64,000 nucleotides of DNA from Alphaproteobacteria bacterium HGW-Alphaproteobacteria-18. GTDB taxonomy: Bacteria > Pseudomonadota > Alphaproteobacteria > Caulobacterales > Hyphomonadaceae. Position numbers and translations under genes: made by a program. Under the pieces are notes generated by a model. It was given only the letters and a program-made list of their open reading frames with translations. It made no database searches and was not told the origin of the DNA. This document shows, one piece after another, positions 8,843 to 17,682 of the stretch (position 1 is its first letter; each line of letters starts with the position of its first letter). Where the stretch lies: positions 95,074 to 159,073 of the forward strand of contig PHEH01000008.1 of assembly GCA_002841155.1 (NCBI GenBank), in the 5' to 3' direction.

Positions 8843-9846
8843 CAGCAGCCCTCTCTGCCCATCTCGTCACCCGCCGCTATGGCGAGCGCGCCGTTGTTGA
8901 CGGCGTCAGCCTCAGCCTGCCGCCCGGCCAGATCACAGCCCTGCTGGGAGGGTCCGGTGCAGGCAAGTCCACCCTCCTGCGCCTCTTTGCGGGCCTGGAA
9001 GGGGTCGATGAAGGCGAAATCCGTCTCGGCGCAGACATCCTCTCCGCCCCCGGCCGCACTTTGCCGGCCGAAAAGCGCCGCATCGGCCTGATCTTTCAGG
9101 ACTTTGCACTCTTCCCGCACCTGACGGCGGCCCGCAATGTCGCCTTCGGCCTCAAACACCTGCCCAAGGCCGAGGCCACGGCCCGCGCGCAGGCCTGGCT
9201 GGCGCGCCTCGGCCTGGAGCCGCGCGCGGCTGCCTATCCGCATGAGCTTTCAGGCGGCGAGCAGCAGCGCGTCGCCATCGCCCGTGCCCTGGCGCCCGAG
9301 CCTGCCGCCATCCTGATGGATGAGCCGTTCTCCGGCCTCGACCCGAGCCTGCGCGACAGCGTCCGCGACGCCGCCCTCGATGCCATCCGCGCCGCCGGCA
9401 TCCCGGCCCTCCTGGTCACGCATGATCCCGCCGAAGCCCTCGAGCATGCCGATCGCATCGCGATCATGAGCCAGGGCAAGCTTCTCCAGGAAGGCCCCGC
9501 CCGCGAGATCTACACCCAGCCTGTCAGCGCCGCCGTCGCCGGCGCTCTGGGGCCCGTTAACCGCTTCACGGCCGGAGACGTCCCGGCAGGGCTTCTGACG
9601 GGCCAGGCGCCGGGCGCTATGATCCTGGTGCGGCCCGAAGGGGTGTGTATCGACCCGGCGTCCGGGATTCGCGCCCGGGTTCTCTCAGCCCGCATGACGG
9701 GCCCCCTGACGCGCCTGACGCTTGACCTCAATGGTCTCAAAATGACCGCACTTGTCCCGCCAGTGACTGAAATTGTCCCGGGAATGGAGATCGGTGTCCG
9801 CCTCGATCCTGCCCTGACGTTCACATTCGCGTCAGGCGAAGTCTGA
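8839..9846 (+). CDS. fbpC: Ferric-iron ABC transporter ATP-binding protein
   Basis: ABC ATPase energising the iron importer, 335 residues. Walker A is GGSGAGKST (about residues 37-45), the Q-loop lies in FQDFALFPHLT, the signature is LSGGEQQRVAIARAL, and Walker B is ILMDEPFSGLD followed by the switch histidine in LVTHDPAEAL. After about residue 240 comes a C-terminal TOBE/OB-like regulatory domain, usual for FbpC. Translation starts at a GTG that overlaps the permease stop, so the three genes form one operon. Confidence 0.94.
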   Translation: MTAALSAHLVTRRYGERAVVDGVSLSLPPGQITALLGGSGAGKSTLLRLFAGLEGVDEGEIRLGADILSAPGRTLPAEKRRIGLIFQDFALFPHLTAARNVAFGLKHLPKAEATARAQAWLARLGLEPRAAAYPHELSGGEQQRVAIARALAPEPAAILMDEPFSGLDPSLRDSVRDAALDAIRAAGIPALLVTHDPAEALEHADRIAIMSQGKLLQEGPAREIYTQPVSAAVAGALGPVNRFTAGDVPAGLLTGQAPGAMILVRPEGVCIDPASGIRARVLSARMTGPLTRLTLDLNGLKMTALVPPVTEIVPGMEIGVRLDPALTFTFASGEV

Positions 9847-9937
9847 CAAATCAGTTAGACCGCAGGGGACACCTCGCCATACGCGCGGCAAAGTCCTAGT
9901 CTAAGCAGGTCATATCCATGACCACAGGAGCCGCTTC

Positions 9938-11371
9938 GTGGCACACAAAGTCATCCAGATCGCAACCGCTGTCGCCGCAAGCGCGATCATGGCCTTCAGC
10001 GCGTCGGCGCAGAGCCTGATCCGCGACGCGGAAATCGAAGAGACGATCCGCGAATGGACAGACCCGATCCTGGAAGTCTCCGGCCTCGTTCCTGAAGATG
10101 TCGGTATCTACATCATCAACGATGCATCCCTGAACGCCTTTGTCGCCAACGGGCAGCGCATCCACATCCATACCGGCCTGATGATCGCTGCGGAAACTCC
10201 CGGTCAGATCAAGGGCGTGATTGCGCACGAGACCTGCCATATTGCCTGTGGCCATACCGTCTCGCGCGGACGCGCCGCCAATGTCGCCATGCGTCCGGCG
10301 CTCCTCTCCATCGGTCTTGGCCTGCTTGCCATTGCCGCCGGTGAAGGCGGCGCAGGTGCCGCCCTGATTGGCAGCTCCCAGCAATTTGCCGCCATCAACT
10401 TCTTCACCCACACCCGCCCCGAGGAAGCCTCGGCCGACGCCCATGCCGTCAAATACCTGGCCGCTCTCGGTCAGTCCCCGGCGGGTATCGTCGAATTCTT
10501 CGAGAACTTCCGCTATCAGGAAGTGATGTCGGAAGCGCGCCGCTATCCCTATTTCCGGGCTCACCCGCTGGCTTCGGACCGTATCCGCACCACGCGCAGC
10601 CTCGCCGAAGCGACCGGCCTGATGGATGTTCCCCCAACTGACCGCGAACTCAAACAATACCAGATGTTGAGGGCCAAGCTTGTCGGCTTCCTGGACTCAC
10701 CCCTCAAGGTGAGGCGGGACTATCCGGCAACCGATACGAGCCAGCCAGCCCGCTATGCTCGCGCAATTGCAGCCTACCGTGCCGCAGACATTCAATCGGC
10801 GATGAAAGACATAGAGTCCCTTCTCGCCGAAGAGCCAGAGAACCCCTACTTTCACGAGCTCAAGGGCCAGATTCTTTTCGAAAGTGGACGTATTGCCGAC
10901 TCGGTAGAGCCTCACAAACGCTCTCTGGAACTCAAGCCGGGACAACCCCTGCTGCTCATCAACTATGGCCGCTCGCTCAATGCGCGCGGGGAAGAAGGCG
11001 ATGTCCAGATGGCAGAGACCGCCCTTCGGGATGCCCTCATTGCCGAGCCTGACAACGCATTCGCCTGGGCCCAGCTGGCGATTACGCTGGAGAAGCAGGG
11101 CCGGCGCGCCGAAGCCCAGCTTGCAACAGCAGAATCGGCCTACTGGGTGGGAGACATTGTTCGGGCGAATGCCTTTGCCCGCCGCGCCGTTGATCAGCTC
11201 GACCGAAGCTCAACAAATTTCCGCCGCGCAGACGACATTCTTCTGATCACCGATCCCAACAATCCGGAGAACCGCACATTTTATGACCGCCAGAGTCGCG
11301 GTCAGCGGATCTCGATTGAAACCTCTGACAGAGAGATGCCCTTTGGCGATTTTTCCCGTCAGCGTCCCTGA
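9938..11371 (+). CDS. M48-family metalloprotease with TPR repeats (BepA/YfgC-like)
   Basis: Exported zinc metalloprotease, 477 residues. An N-terminal signal peptide (about 1-25, ending FSASAQS) is followed by a peptidase M48 domain with the zinc motif HETCH (His97-Glu98-His101) and the downstream third ligand in the RPEEASADAHAVKYL segment (about 160-172). The C-terminal half (about 270-440) contains TPR-like helical pairs such as NPYFHELKGQILFESGRIADSV. This is the architecture of BepA, a periplasmic protease/chaperone acting on outer-membrane proteins during assembly. Start is GTG at 9938 with AGGAG upstream. It stands alone between the iron operon and the DsbA-like gene. Confidence 0.9.
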   Translation: MAHKVIQIATAVAASAIMAFSASAQSLIRDAEIEETIREWTDPILEVSGLVPEDVGIYIINDASLNAFVANGQRIHIHTGLMIAAETPGQIKGVIAHETCHIACGHTVSRGRAANVAMRPALLSIGLGLLAIAAGEGGAGAALIGSSQQFAAINFFTHTRPEEASADAHAVKYLAALGQSPAGIVEFFENFRYQEVMSEARRYPYFRAHPLASDRIRTTRSLAEATGLMDVPPTDRELKQYQMLRAKLVGFLDSPLKVRRDYPATDTSQPARYARAIAAYRAADIQSAMKDIESLLAEEPENPYFHELKGQILFESGRIADSVEPHKRSLELKPGQPLLLINYGRSLNARGEEGDVQMAETALRDALIAEPDNAFAWAQLAITLEKQGRRAEAQLATAESAYWVGDIVRANAFARRAVDQLDRSSTNFRRADDILLITDPNNPENRTFYDRQSRGQRISIETSDREMPFGDFSRQRP

Positions 11372-11462
11372 GATCCGGAGGGGTAAACCCTCTGTGAGGA
11401 TGGGTGGACGTACCCGGCCGCGTGCCTATAGTCCGGCGAGCTAAAATCAGGGATCTTCAGAA

Positions 11463-12212
11463 ATGAACCGTACACTTCGCTTCACGCCTTTTCTTGCGCT
11501 CGGCTTTGCAGGCCTTGCCCTGCTGCCTGCCTGCGCGCAGGGCGGGGGCACCCCAGACAAGGCGGAAGTCGAAAAAATCGTCGAGGAATACATCCTCGCC
11601 AATCCCGAAATCATCGAAAAAGCGCTGCTTGCCCTGACTGAGAAAGAGCGTCTCGCTCAGGCCAGCGCCAGCAAGGCGGCCATCGCCGACAGCAAGAACG
11701 AGCTTTACAACAAGAGCGATGATTTCTTCGTCGGCCCGGAAGACGCCGCCGTCACGGTTGTTGAATTCTTCGATTATCGCTGCGGCTATTGCAAACGCTC
11801 CGCAGAGTGGACGGCAAACCTGCCGAAAACCTATGATGGCCAGGTTCGTGTCGTCTTCAAGGAATATCCGATCTTCGGCGGCATCAGCGAAACAGCAGCC
11901 CTTGCTGCGCTCGCATCCGGCCGGCAGGGCAAGTACATTGACATGCACCTTGCCCTTATGGCGCTTAAATCAAACGACGATCTGACCGAACAGAAGATCG
12001 ACGAGTTGGCCATGCAGCTCGGCATTGATGTGCAACGCATGCGCGCCGACATGAAATCCGACGGCGTGAAAAAACAGCTGGCTGACATGCAGGCTCTGGG
12101 GCGCACCCTGAAGGTTGGCGGCACACCGGGCTACTTCTTAGGTGATCAGGTTATTGAGGGCGCCAACCTTCCCAAGATCGATGAAGCCATCCGGACCGCA
12201 ATAACAGGCTGA
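11463..12212 (+). CDS. DsbA-family thiol:disulfide oxidoreductase, lipoprotein
   Basis: Thioredoxin-fold protein of the DsbA/Com1-like group, 249 residues. It has a lipoprotein signal (lipobox LPAC near residue 21), then a charged helical stretch (EVEKIVEEYILANPEIIEKAL) typical of the N-terminal dimerisation segment of ScsC/DsbD-like proteins. The thioredoxin domain carries CGYC (Cys107-Cys110) in FFDYRCGYCKRSAEW and a cis-proline in VGGTPGYFLG. It should oxidise or isomerise disulfides in the periplasm. The stop codon abuts the convergent uxs gene with no gap. Confidence 0.9.
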   Translation: MNRTLRFTPFLALGFAGLALLPACAQGGGTPDKAEVEKIVEEYILANPEIIEKALLALTEKERLAQASASKAAIADSKNELYNKSDDFFVGPEDAAVTVVEFFDYRCGYCKRSAEWTANLPKTYDGQVRVVFKEYPIFGGISETAALAALASGRQGKYIDMHLALMALKSNDDLTEQKIDELAMQLGIDVQRMRADMKSDGVKKQLADMQALGRTLKVGGTPGYFLGDQVIEGANLPKIDEAIRTAITG

Positions 12213-13175
12213 TCAGACCGGCAGGGTGCGGTTGGCAAGCAACGCGTCAAAATAGGCGATGGTCTTCGAGAGGCCTTCGCGCAGATCGACAGAAGGTTCC
12301 CATTCCAGAATCTGGCGTGCCTTGGTGATGTCGGGCTGACGCTGCCTGGGATCATCCTGCGGAAGCGGACGGAAGACGAGTTTTGACCCCGAGCCGGTCA
12401 GGTCAATCACACTCTCTGCCAACTGACGGATCGTGAACTCGGATGGATTGCCGATGTTTATCGGACCTGTCACATTGTCAGGCGTCTCCATCAGACTGAC
12501 AAGGCCGCGCACAAGGTCGTCCACGTAGCAGAAGCTGCGTGTCTGCGAGCCATCGCCATAAAGCGTGATGTCTTCGCCTTTCAGGGCCTGGACGATGAAG
12601 TTGGAAACAACGCGCCCATCATTGGGATGCATCCGCGGACCATAGGTGTTGAAGATACGCGCAACCTTGATCCGCAGCGCATGCTGGCGGTGATAGTCGA
12701 AGAACAGGGTCTCTGCGCAGCGCTTGCCTTCGTCATAGCAGGAACGAGGGCCGATAGGGTTGACGTTCCCCCAATACTCCTCCGTTTGCGGATGAACAAC
12801 AGGATCGCCATAGACTTCCGAGGTTGACGCCTGAAGGATCTTGGCTTTCAGGCGCTTTGCGAGGCCCAGCATGTTGATAGCACCATGAACGCTGGTCTTG
12901 GTCGTCTGAACCGGATCGTACTGATAGTGCACCGGGCTTGCCGGACACGCCATGTTGTAGATCTCGTCGACCTCGACATAGAGCGGGAAACACACATCAT
13001 GGCGCATCAGCTCAAACCGGGGATGGCCGATCAGGTGAGACACATTCATCCGCGTGCCTGTGAAGAAATTGTCCACACAGAGTACCGTGGCGCCAGCTTC
13101 CAGAAGCCGCTCACATAGGAATGAGCCGATAAACCCGGCCCCGCCCGTTATCAGAACGCGCTTTTCAAGATGCAT
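12213..13175 (-). CDS. uxs: UDP-glucuronate decarboxylase (UDP-xylose synthase)
   Basis: Extended short-chain dehydrogenase that converts UDP-glucuronate to UDP-xylose with bound NAD. In its 320 residues the Rossmann motif GGAGFIG is at 11-17, the catalytic TSE is at 118-120 ([10 protein letters not shown]) and Tyr147 with Lys151 lies in [21 protein letters not shown] and [21 protein letters not shown] are highly characteristic of Uxs rather than of other epimerases or dehydratases. It supplies a precursor for the surface glycan, although it lies about 2 kb outside the main locus. The ATG is preceded by GGAAG. Confidence 0.93.
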   Translation of the reverse strand: MHLEKRVLITGGAGFIGSFLCERLLEAGATVLCVDNFFTGTRMNVSHLIGHPRFELMRHDVCFPLYVEVDEIYNMACPASPVHYQYDPVQTTKTSVHGAINMLGLAKRLKAKILQASTSEVYGDPVVHPQTEEYWGNVNPIGPRSCYDEGKRCAETLFFDYHRQHALRIKVARIFNTYGPRMHPNDGRVVSNFIVQALKGEDITLYGDGSQTRSFCYVDDLVRGLVSLMETPDNVTGPINIGNPSEFTIRQLAESVIDLTGSGSKLVFRPLPQDDPRQRQPDITKARQILEWEPSVDLREGLSKTIAYFDALLANRTLPV

Positions 13176-13284
13176 GGTCTTCCAATCCCGAACTCAAACA
13201 AAACACTCAAGCGAAATGCCGTTTACTGGATAAAACCATGCACAGGAACGGGATTTCAGCAAATTCTCATCAAGGGTCAGCGCC

Positions 13285-13719
13285 CTATTCCTCCCCTTGC
13301 ACGCCCCCCCTCAGGGATTTGACCTCGCTGCGGCGCTTCTTGGCCGCGATCCGGCGGCGCACGCTGCCCGCTGTCGGTTTGGTCGCGACCCTTCGTTTGG
13401 GGGGCACGGAGGCCTTCAGGATCATTTCTGCGAGCCGCTGACGCGCCGCGGTCCGGTTCAGGACCTGGCTGCGGTGCTCGCTGGCTTCAAGGATAAGGCG
13501 GCCATCTGCCGTGATACGGCTGGCATAGAGCTTTTCAAAGCGTGCCTTGACCGGCCCCGGAAGGGACGACGCCTGCACATGCCATGTCAGCTGCACCGCG
13601 CTGGACACCTTGTTCACATTCTGGCCGCCAGGGCCGGACGCACGCACGAATGCCTCACTGAGTTCCCATGACGGGACAGAGATTGCATCTGAAACCCGCA
13701 GATCGCCGAATTCCGCCAT
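13285..13719 (-). CDS. arfB: Peptidyl-tRNA hydrolase ArfB (ribosome rescue factor)
   Basis: Codon-independent release factor that hydrolyses peptidyl-tRNA on ribosomes stalled without a stop codon. The 144-residue product carries the catalytic GGQ at 31-33 inside ASGPGGQNVNKVSSAVQL and a C-terminal strongly basic tail (RRRIAAKKRRSEVKSLRG) that enters the empty mRNA channel. There is no codon-recognition domain, which separates it from RF1/RF2. The ATG at 13719 gives the family's usual N-terminus; the open frame extends upstream without family resemblance. It is transcribed away from the RcnB-like gene. Confidence 0.9.
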   Translation of the reverse strand: MAEFGDLRVSDAISVPSWELSEAFVRASGPGGQNVNKVSSAVQLTWHVQASSLPGPVKARFEKLYASRITADGRLILEASEHRSQVLNRTAARQRLAEMILKASVPPKRRVATKPTAGSVRRRIAAKKRRSEVKSLRGGVQGEE

Positions 13720-13857
13720 GACCCGTTTCCTGAAGCAAATGTTCAGCGGGAGTTCAGGCAATCCCCCGCACAAATCAACCTGCAATGCTGGATATCCCAG
13801 CTTCCCCTGTCACCGGCAAAGGCCTGTGGCCGGAACCCGTAAGATGGAGCAAGCGCC

Positions 13858-14370
13858 ATGCGCCTGAATAAATCCTTTACGCGCCTTATCGCAGCTACGA
13901 CGGCTGCCGGCCTTCTGATTGCGCCCCTCGCGCATGCTGACCGCGATCACCGGGGCAAGGGAAAGCGCGGCTACGAACGCGGATATGACCGGGGTCATGA
14001 TCGCAATTACGACCGTGGCCGCAAACAGGATCACAAATATCACTACCGGCACAGCCAGGCACCGCGCTATCATTACAGTCCGCCTCCACGGGCCTATTAT
14101 GCGCCCCCCCGAACTTCCGTGACCGTGACCTATGGCTACACATATGGTCCGCATTATCATCGCGGGTATGCGCCCCGCTATAATGTCGGCAGCTACTACA
14201 GCTATGCCCCGCGTACGGTCTACATTTCAGAGTACAACCGCTATGGCCTGTATTCGCCGCCGAGCGGGTATCACTGGGTTCGAGACAATGACCGCGGGGA
14301 CGCCATTCTTGCATCTGTAGCGACAGGTGCAATCATTGGTCTTGTTGTCGGCGCTTTGGCTTCAAACTGA
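13858..14370 (+). CDS. RcnB-family exported protein
   Basis: Secreted protein of 170 residues with a signal peptide (cleavage near AHA-DR, about residue 27). The first half is very rich in Arg, His, Tyr and Asp (RGYERGYDRGHDRNYDRG, then YHYRHS and PRYHYSPPP repeats), and the second half is the RcnB-like domain YGLYSPPSGYHWVRDNDRGD followed by a hydrophobic glycine-rich tail (AIIGLVVGALASN). RcnB of E. coli is a periplasmic protein involved in nickel/cobalt homeostasis; metal binding here would fit the His/Asp content but is inferred. A clear rho-independent terminator follows. Confidence 0.75.
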   Translation: MRLNKSFTRLIAATTAAGLLIAPLAHADRDHRGKGKRGYERGYDRGHDRNYDRGRKQDHKYHYRHSQAPRYHYSPPPRAYYAPPRTSVTVTYGYTYGPHYHRGYAPRYNVGSYYSYAPRTVYISEYNRYGLYSPPSGYHWVRDNDRGDAILASVATGAIIGLVVGALASN

Positions 14371-14404
14371 TCTTCATTGCCTCGTACCCCTGAACTGAGG
14401 CCGA

Positions 14405-14449
14405 GACACCCGGAATTGGGCATCCCCCAGCTCCGGGTGTCTTATTTTT
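14405..14449 (+). terminator. Rho-independent terminator after the RcnB-like gene
   Basis: A perfect 10-bp stem, GACACCCGGA paired with TCCGGGTGTC, encloses a 17-base loop and is followed by TTATTTTTA. It lies 35 bases after the stop codon. Confidence 0.85.
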
Positions 14450-14584
14450 AGCCGTGCGCGGACATTCACAACTTCACCGCGATGTTAACTTCACATTGGC
14501 ACAAATCATGATTAGCTTGACCCTGCACTGGATGGTCCAGGGCAAAAGTACGTGCATGCTGCACGCTTGAAAGGAGGTGATCCA

Positions 14585-14665
14585 ATGTCGAGTGAGAAAC
14601 CAGGTGAGGCCGTTGGGTCTGCATCCTATGGTGTCTGGCTGGAGCAGCCTCCGGTCAGTGCCTAG
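14585..14665 (+). CDS. Small ORF (26 aa) with a perfect-complementarity Shine-Dalgarno
   Basis: ATG at 14585 opens a 26-residue peptide (begins MSSEKPGEAVG, ends GVWLEQPPVSA, then TAG). It is preceded by AAAGGAGGTGATCC (14570-14583), complementary over 14 bases to the expected 3' end of bacterial 16S rRNA, with seven bases between GGAGG and the ATG. Ordinary genes in this window have only 4-6 matching bases. Translation is therefore likely, but no function is known to me. It may be a translated leader or a dual-function small RNA that binds ribosomes. Confidence 0.55.
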   Translation: MSSEKPGEAVGSASYGVWLEQPPVSA

Positions 14666-14722
14666 AGATGTGGCTCAGGCGCTGAAACGCGTCTGGACCT
14701 GACGGGCCCCACGGGGCTCACG

Positions 14723-14757
14723 GAAGCCGCCCCTCGACAGGGCGGCTTCTTTGTTTT
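14723..14757 (+). terminator. Rho-independent terminator after the small ORF
   Basis: A perfect 10-bp stem, GAAGCCGCCC with GGGCGGCTTC, a 7-base loop and then TTTGTTTT. It closes the small transcription unit 58 bases after the 26-codon ORF and isolates it from kdsA. Confidence 0.9.
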
Positions 14758-14834
14758 CCGGGTGAGGAAACGGGTTCGCGCGGGTCCCAAAATCCGCTAA
14801 CTAGCCGCCTAACAGGATTCCGGAGCAACCGATC

Positions 14835-15692
14835 ATGACCGCGCTGACCCACACACCTTCCGGCTGGACTATTGGCGGCAATGGCCCTCTTGCGGTTATG
14901 GCGGGCCTAAATGTGCTGGAAGATGAGGGCCTTGCCCTGGAAGTCGGGACAGAACTGAAGCGCATCTGCATAGCCCTTGGCCTGCCCTATGTGTTCAAGG
15001 CGAGCTTCGACAAGGCAAATCGCTCCTCAATCAAATCCTATCGGGGGCCCGGCCTGGAGGCTGGCCTGAAAGTGCTCGCAAGCGTAAAATCAAAGCTTGG
15101 CGTTCCCGTGGTCACCGACCTGCATGAGCCTTTTCAGGCAGAGCAGGTTGCAGCAATCGCAGACATCATCCAACTGCCCGCTTTCCTTGTCCGCCAGACT
15201 GACCTCGTCGTCGCGACGGCAAAAGCCGCAGCCAAGAAGAACGCCCTTATCCAAGCCAAGAAGGCCCAATTCATGGCCCCTTGGGACGCGAAGAACATTC
15301 TGACAAAAATTGCTGAAGTTGCCCCCGAAGTGGGGGTCATCCTGTGCGAACGCGGCGTGAGCTTTGGCTACAACAATCTTATTGTCGACATGCTCGCTAT
15401 TCCCGAAATGAAAAAGCTGGGATGTCCCGTGACGATAGACGCGACCCACGCCGTCCAGTTGCCTGGGGCTGATCCACGCACAAGCGGCGCCTCAACAGGC
15501 GGACGCCGGGACGGCGTCGCCATCATCGCCCAGTCTGCAATCGCAGCAGGCGCGGATGGCGTGTTTCTGGAATTCCATACCGACCCGGACAAGGCACTTT
15601 GTGATGGACCGAGCTGTCTTCCCCTTTCCGGCGCCGAGGCACTCCTGACAACCCTGAAAGCCGTCCACACTGCCGTGAACGGACCAGAATGA
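14835..15692 (+). CDS. kdsA: 3-deoxy-8-phosphooctulonate synthase
   Basis: Condenses phosphoenolpyruvate with arabinose 5-phosphate to Kdo-8-phosphate, the first committed step of the Kdo that links lipid A to core oligosaccharide. The 285-residue length is standard. Family motifs include FKASFDKANRSSIKSYRGPG near residue 55, VVTDLHEPFQ, the metal/PEP-site segment CERGVSFGYNNLIVDM, and the C-terminal GGRRDGVAIIAQSAIAAGADGVFLE. The downstream glycosyltransferase gene overlaps the stop by four bases (ATGA), so the two are translationally coupled. Confidence 0.95.
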   Translation: MTALTHTPSGWTIGGNGPLAVMAGLNVLEDEGLALEVGTELKRICIALGLPYVFKASFDKANRSSIKSYRGPGLEAGLKVLASVKSKLGVPVVTDLHEPFQAEQVAAIADIIQLPAFLVRQTDLVVATAKAAAKKNALIQAKKAQFMAPWDAKNILTKIAEVAPEVGVILCERGVSFGYNNLIVDMLAIPEMKKLGCPVTIDATHAVQLPGADPRTSGASTGGRRDGVAIIAQSAIAAGADGVFLEFHTDPDKALCDGPSCLPLSGAEALLTTLKAVHTAVNGPE

Positions 15693-16687
15693 ACCCGCCG
15701 AATATCTCTGTTATCATTATCAATTATAATGGCGGCGCCTTCCTTCAGGATGCGGTCAATTCCCTCGGACGGCAGACATACAGGGATTTCGAGCTGATCC
15801 TGTTTGATAATTCATCGGCAGACGGATCTGTGGACAATGTGGACCTATCTACTGTTCCGGCCGCCCGGCTTGTGCGCAACCCTGAGAATATCGGATTTGC
15901 AGCTGGCAACAATCGGGCAGCAGAGATCGCCAATGGCAGATGGCTTGTCCTGCTGAACCCGGATACTGCCGCCACACCTGACTGGCTGGAAAAGATGGCC
16001 AATGCAGCGGCCGCATACCCAGACTGCAAGACGTTTGCCTCGGCTCAACTGGACATGAATACGCCAGACACAATAGACGGCGCCGGGGATGCCTATCTTC
16101 TGTTTGGCATTCCGTGGCGCGGCGGTTTCGGCCGTCCGGCAAGTGAGCTTCCGTCTTCAGGCTGGTGCTTCAGCGCCTGCGGCGCCACGGCCATGTATGA
16201 CTTGACCCTGTTCCGTGAAATCGGCGGCTTTGATGAGCGGTTCTTCTGTTACTGTGAAGACGTTGACCTGGGCTTCCGGCTTCAACTTGAGGGGCATGAT
16301 TGCCTGTTTGTACATGATGCGGTGGTCCATCACGCAGGCAGCGGGATTACAGGACGAACAAGTTCATTCTCGACCTATCATGGCACTCGCAACCGGATCT
16401 GGACATACTTCAAGAATATGCCCCTACCTTTGCTGGTCCTTACCCTGCCGGGGCATCTGGCTCTGACGGCTTATATCCTGATCCACAATGCCTTTACGCC
16501 GCGCATCCGTCCCATGCTTAAAGGGCTGGCAGATGGTATCGCTGGCATTGCGCACGTCCGGAAAGAGCGCGCCTGGAAGGTGGGCTCCAGAAAGATCGGC
16601 CTGTGGAAGCTGGCACGCAAGATGGCCTGGAACCCCTTGTTTCTGCACCGGCGCAATGTGCATGTCCGCCCGCTGGAACGCGCGTGA
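15689..16687 (+). CDS. Family 2 glycosyltransferase (rhamnosyltransferase-like)
   Basis: GT-A fold transferase of 332 residues. ISVIIINYNGGAFLQDAV starts the nucleotide-binding domain, FDNSSADGS supplies the first acidic site and LLNPDTAATPDWL the metal-site region. GGFDERFFCYCEDVDLGFR in the middle is the acceptor/base segment typical of dTDP-rhamnose-dependent GT2 enzymes, and HHAGSG with a following RNRIWTYFKN is seen in the same group. A hydrophobic stretch near the C-terminus (LPLLVLTLPGHLALTAYILI) may attach it to the inner membrane. The sugar donor is not certain. It is coupled to kdsA, suggesting a core or O-antigen role. Confidence 0.88.
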   Translation: MNPPNISVIIINYNGGAFLQDAVNSLGRQTYRDFELILFDNSSADGSVDNVDLSTVPAARLVRNPENIGFAAGNNRAAEIANGRWLVLLNPDTAATPDWLEKMANAAAAYPDCKTFASAQLDMNTPDTIDGAGDAYLLFGIPWRGGFGRPASELPSSGWCFSACGATAMYDLTLFREIGGFDERFFCYCEDVDLGFRLQLEGHDCLFVHDAVVHHAGSGITGRTSSFSTYHGTRNRIWTYFKNMPLPLLVLTLPGHLALTAYILIHNAFTPRIRPMLKGLADGIAGIAHVRKERAWKVGSRKIGLWKLARKMAWNPLFLHRRNVHVRPLERA

Positions 16688-16692
16688 GCCGA

Positions 16693-17613
16693 TTACCCAC
16701 CTAACTCACTTGAAGTAGGCGCGCGCCCAGCAAATCGCCGCTCCGGGACGCCCTTCCGGGGCGATTTGTAGATAAACAGAGATCCCGCCCTGGGCTCGCT
16801 AGCCCGTTGATCTTCCGAGAGATCCACCCGCGCCGTAGTGACGGCGAGCAGATCAAGATCGCGACCACCAAAGGCGACACAAGTTACCCGCGAAGCGGGA
16901 ACATCAATCCTGCCCTCGGATTCTCCTTCAGAAGAAAAGATGCCCACAGCCCATCCCTCCCAGAGGGCAGAATAATATCGCCCGTCCTGATCAGTCGTTG
17001 CGCCATCGGGGGAACCACCGGAGATCGAAGCGATGAGGAGCGCCCCTTCTCCCAGATCGCCTGTGGAAAGATCAAACGGGTAAGCAGAGACTCGCCCCCG
17101 AAGACTGTCCGCATGATATAGGCGCCGCCCCTGCGGACTCCAGCAAAGCCCATTTGAAATACAGATGCCATCAATATGTACCGTAAGCTGACCGCACGGG
17201 GAAAACCGGTAAAGGCGGCCAAGATCATCCCCCCCGGCAAGAACCGCATCTTCCACCATGCTGCCCACCCAGAACGCGCCATCTGACCCTACCCGGCCAT
17301 CATTGAGGCGAACACCGGGCGGAAGGTCCGGCAACAGAAGCGGGGTAAAGGTGCCGGTGCCTGCCTCCAGCCAGCCTATTTCCCGGTCAAAGGCGGCGAT
17401 CAGCATGCCGGCCTGTGATGTCAGGCCGAACGAACAGAGCCGCCCCGGAAGCGGCACGGTCGTAAGGCGCTTCTGAGCCAGATCATACTGATGCAAGCGC
17501 CGCCCGAGAATGTCGGTCCAGAGGAAGGCCCCACTCGCTTCATCCCAGACAACGCCCTCGCCCAGGAGATCCGCTGTCGGAACTTCGAGGATGAGTTCCC
17601 AAGGCTGGGGCAT
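16693..17613 (-). CDS. SMP-30/gluconolactonase/LRE-family protein
   Basis: Six-bladed beta-propeller of the SMP-30 family, 306 residues from the ATG at 17613. Family motifs visible are LLGEGVVWDEASGAFLWTDI, RLNDGRVGSDGAFWVGSM (the metal/substrate segment with Asn and Asp), CISNGLCWSPQGRRLYHADS and GSPDGATTDQDGRYYSA. These supply the Glu, Asn and Asp ligands of the central divalent metal. Such enzymes hydrolyse sugar lactones; the substrate here is unknown. An upstream TTG at 17679, four bases from the fcl stop, could add 22 residues but has no ribosome site. It lies immediately downstream of fcl on the same strand. Confidence 0.85.
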   Translation of the reverse strand: MPQPWELILEVPTADLLGEGVVWDEASGAFLWTDILGRRLHQYDLAQKRLTTVPLPGRLCSFGLTSQAGMLIAAFDREIGWLEAGTGTFTPLLLPDLPPGVRLNDGRVGSDGAFWVGSMVEDAVLAGGDDLGRLYRFSPCGQLTVHIDGICISNGLCWSPQGRRLYHADSLRGRVSAYPFDLSTGDLGEGALLIASISGGSPDGATTDQDGRYYSALWEGWAVGIFSSEGESEGRIDVPASRVTCVAFGGRDLDLLAVTTARVDLSEDQRASEPRAGSLFIYKSPRKGVPERRFAGRAPTSSELGG

Positions 17614-17682
17614 CTGTTTTCCGATCTCATTCAAAACAATAGCGGTCCCGACGATGGCCGCTAGCGGAGAGAACCGCAAGGA

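Larger units (their letters stand above)
14371..14834. other. Intergenic region with a small independent transcription unit
   Basis: This 464-base stretch between the RcnB-like gene and kdsA holds, in order: the terminator of the upstream gene; a TTGACC hexamer (14517-14522) that could be a -35 but lacks a convincing -10; a small hairpin CGTGCA-TGC-TGCACG (14551-14565); an exceptional Shine-Dalgarno; a 26-codon ORF; a GC hairpin (GGGCCC-CACG-GGGCTC, near 14704-14719); and a second strong terminator. The arrangement implies a short RNA of about 200 nt made independently of kdsA. Confidence 0.6.
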
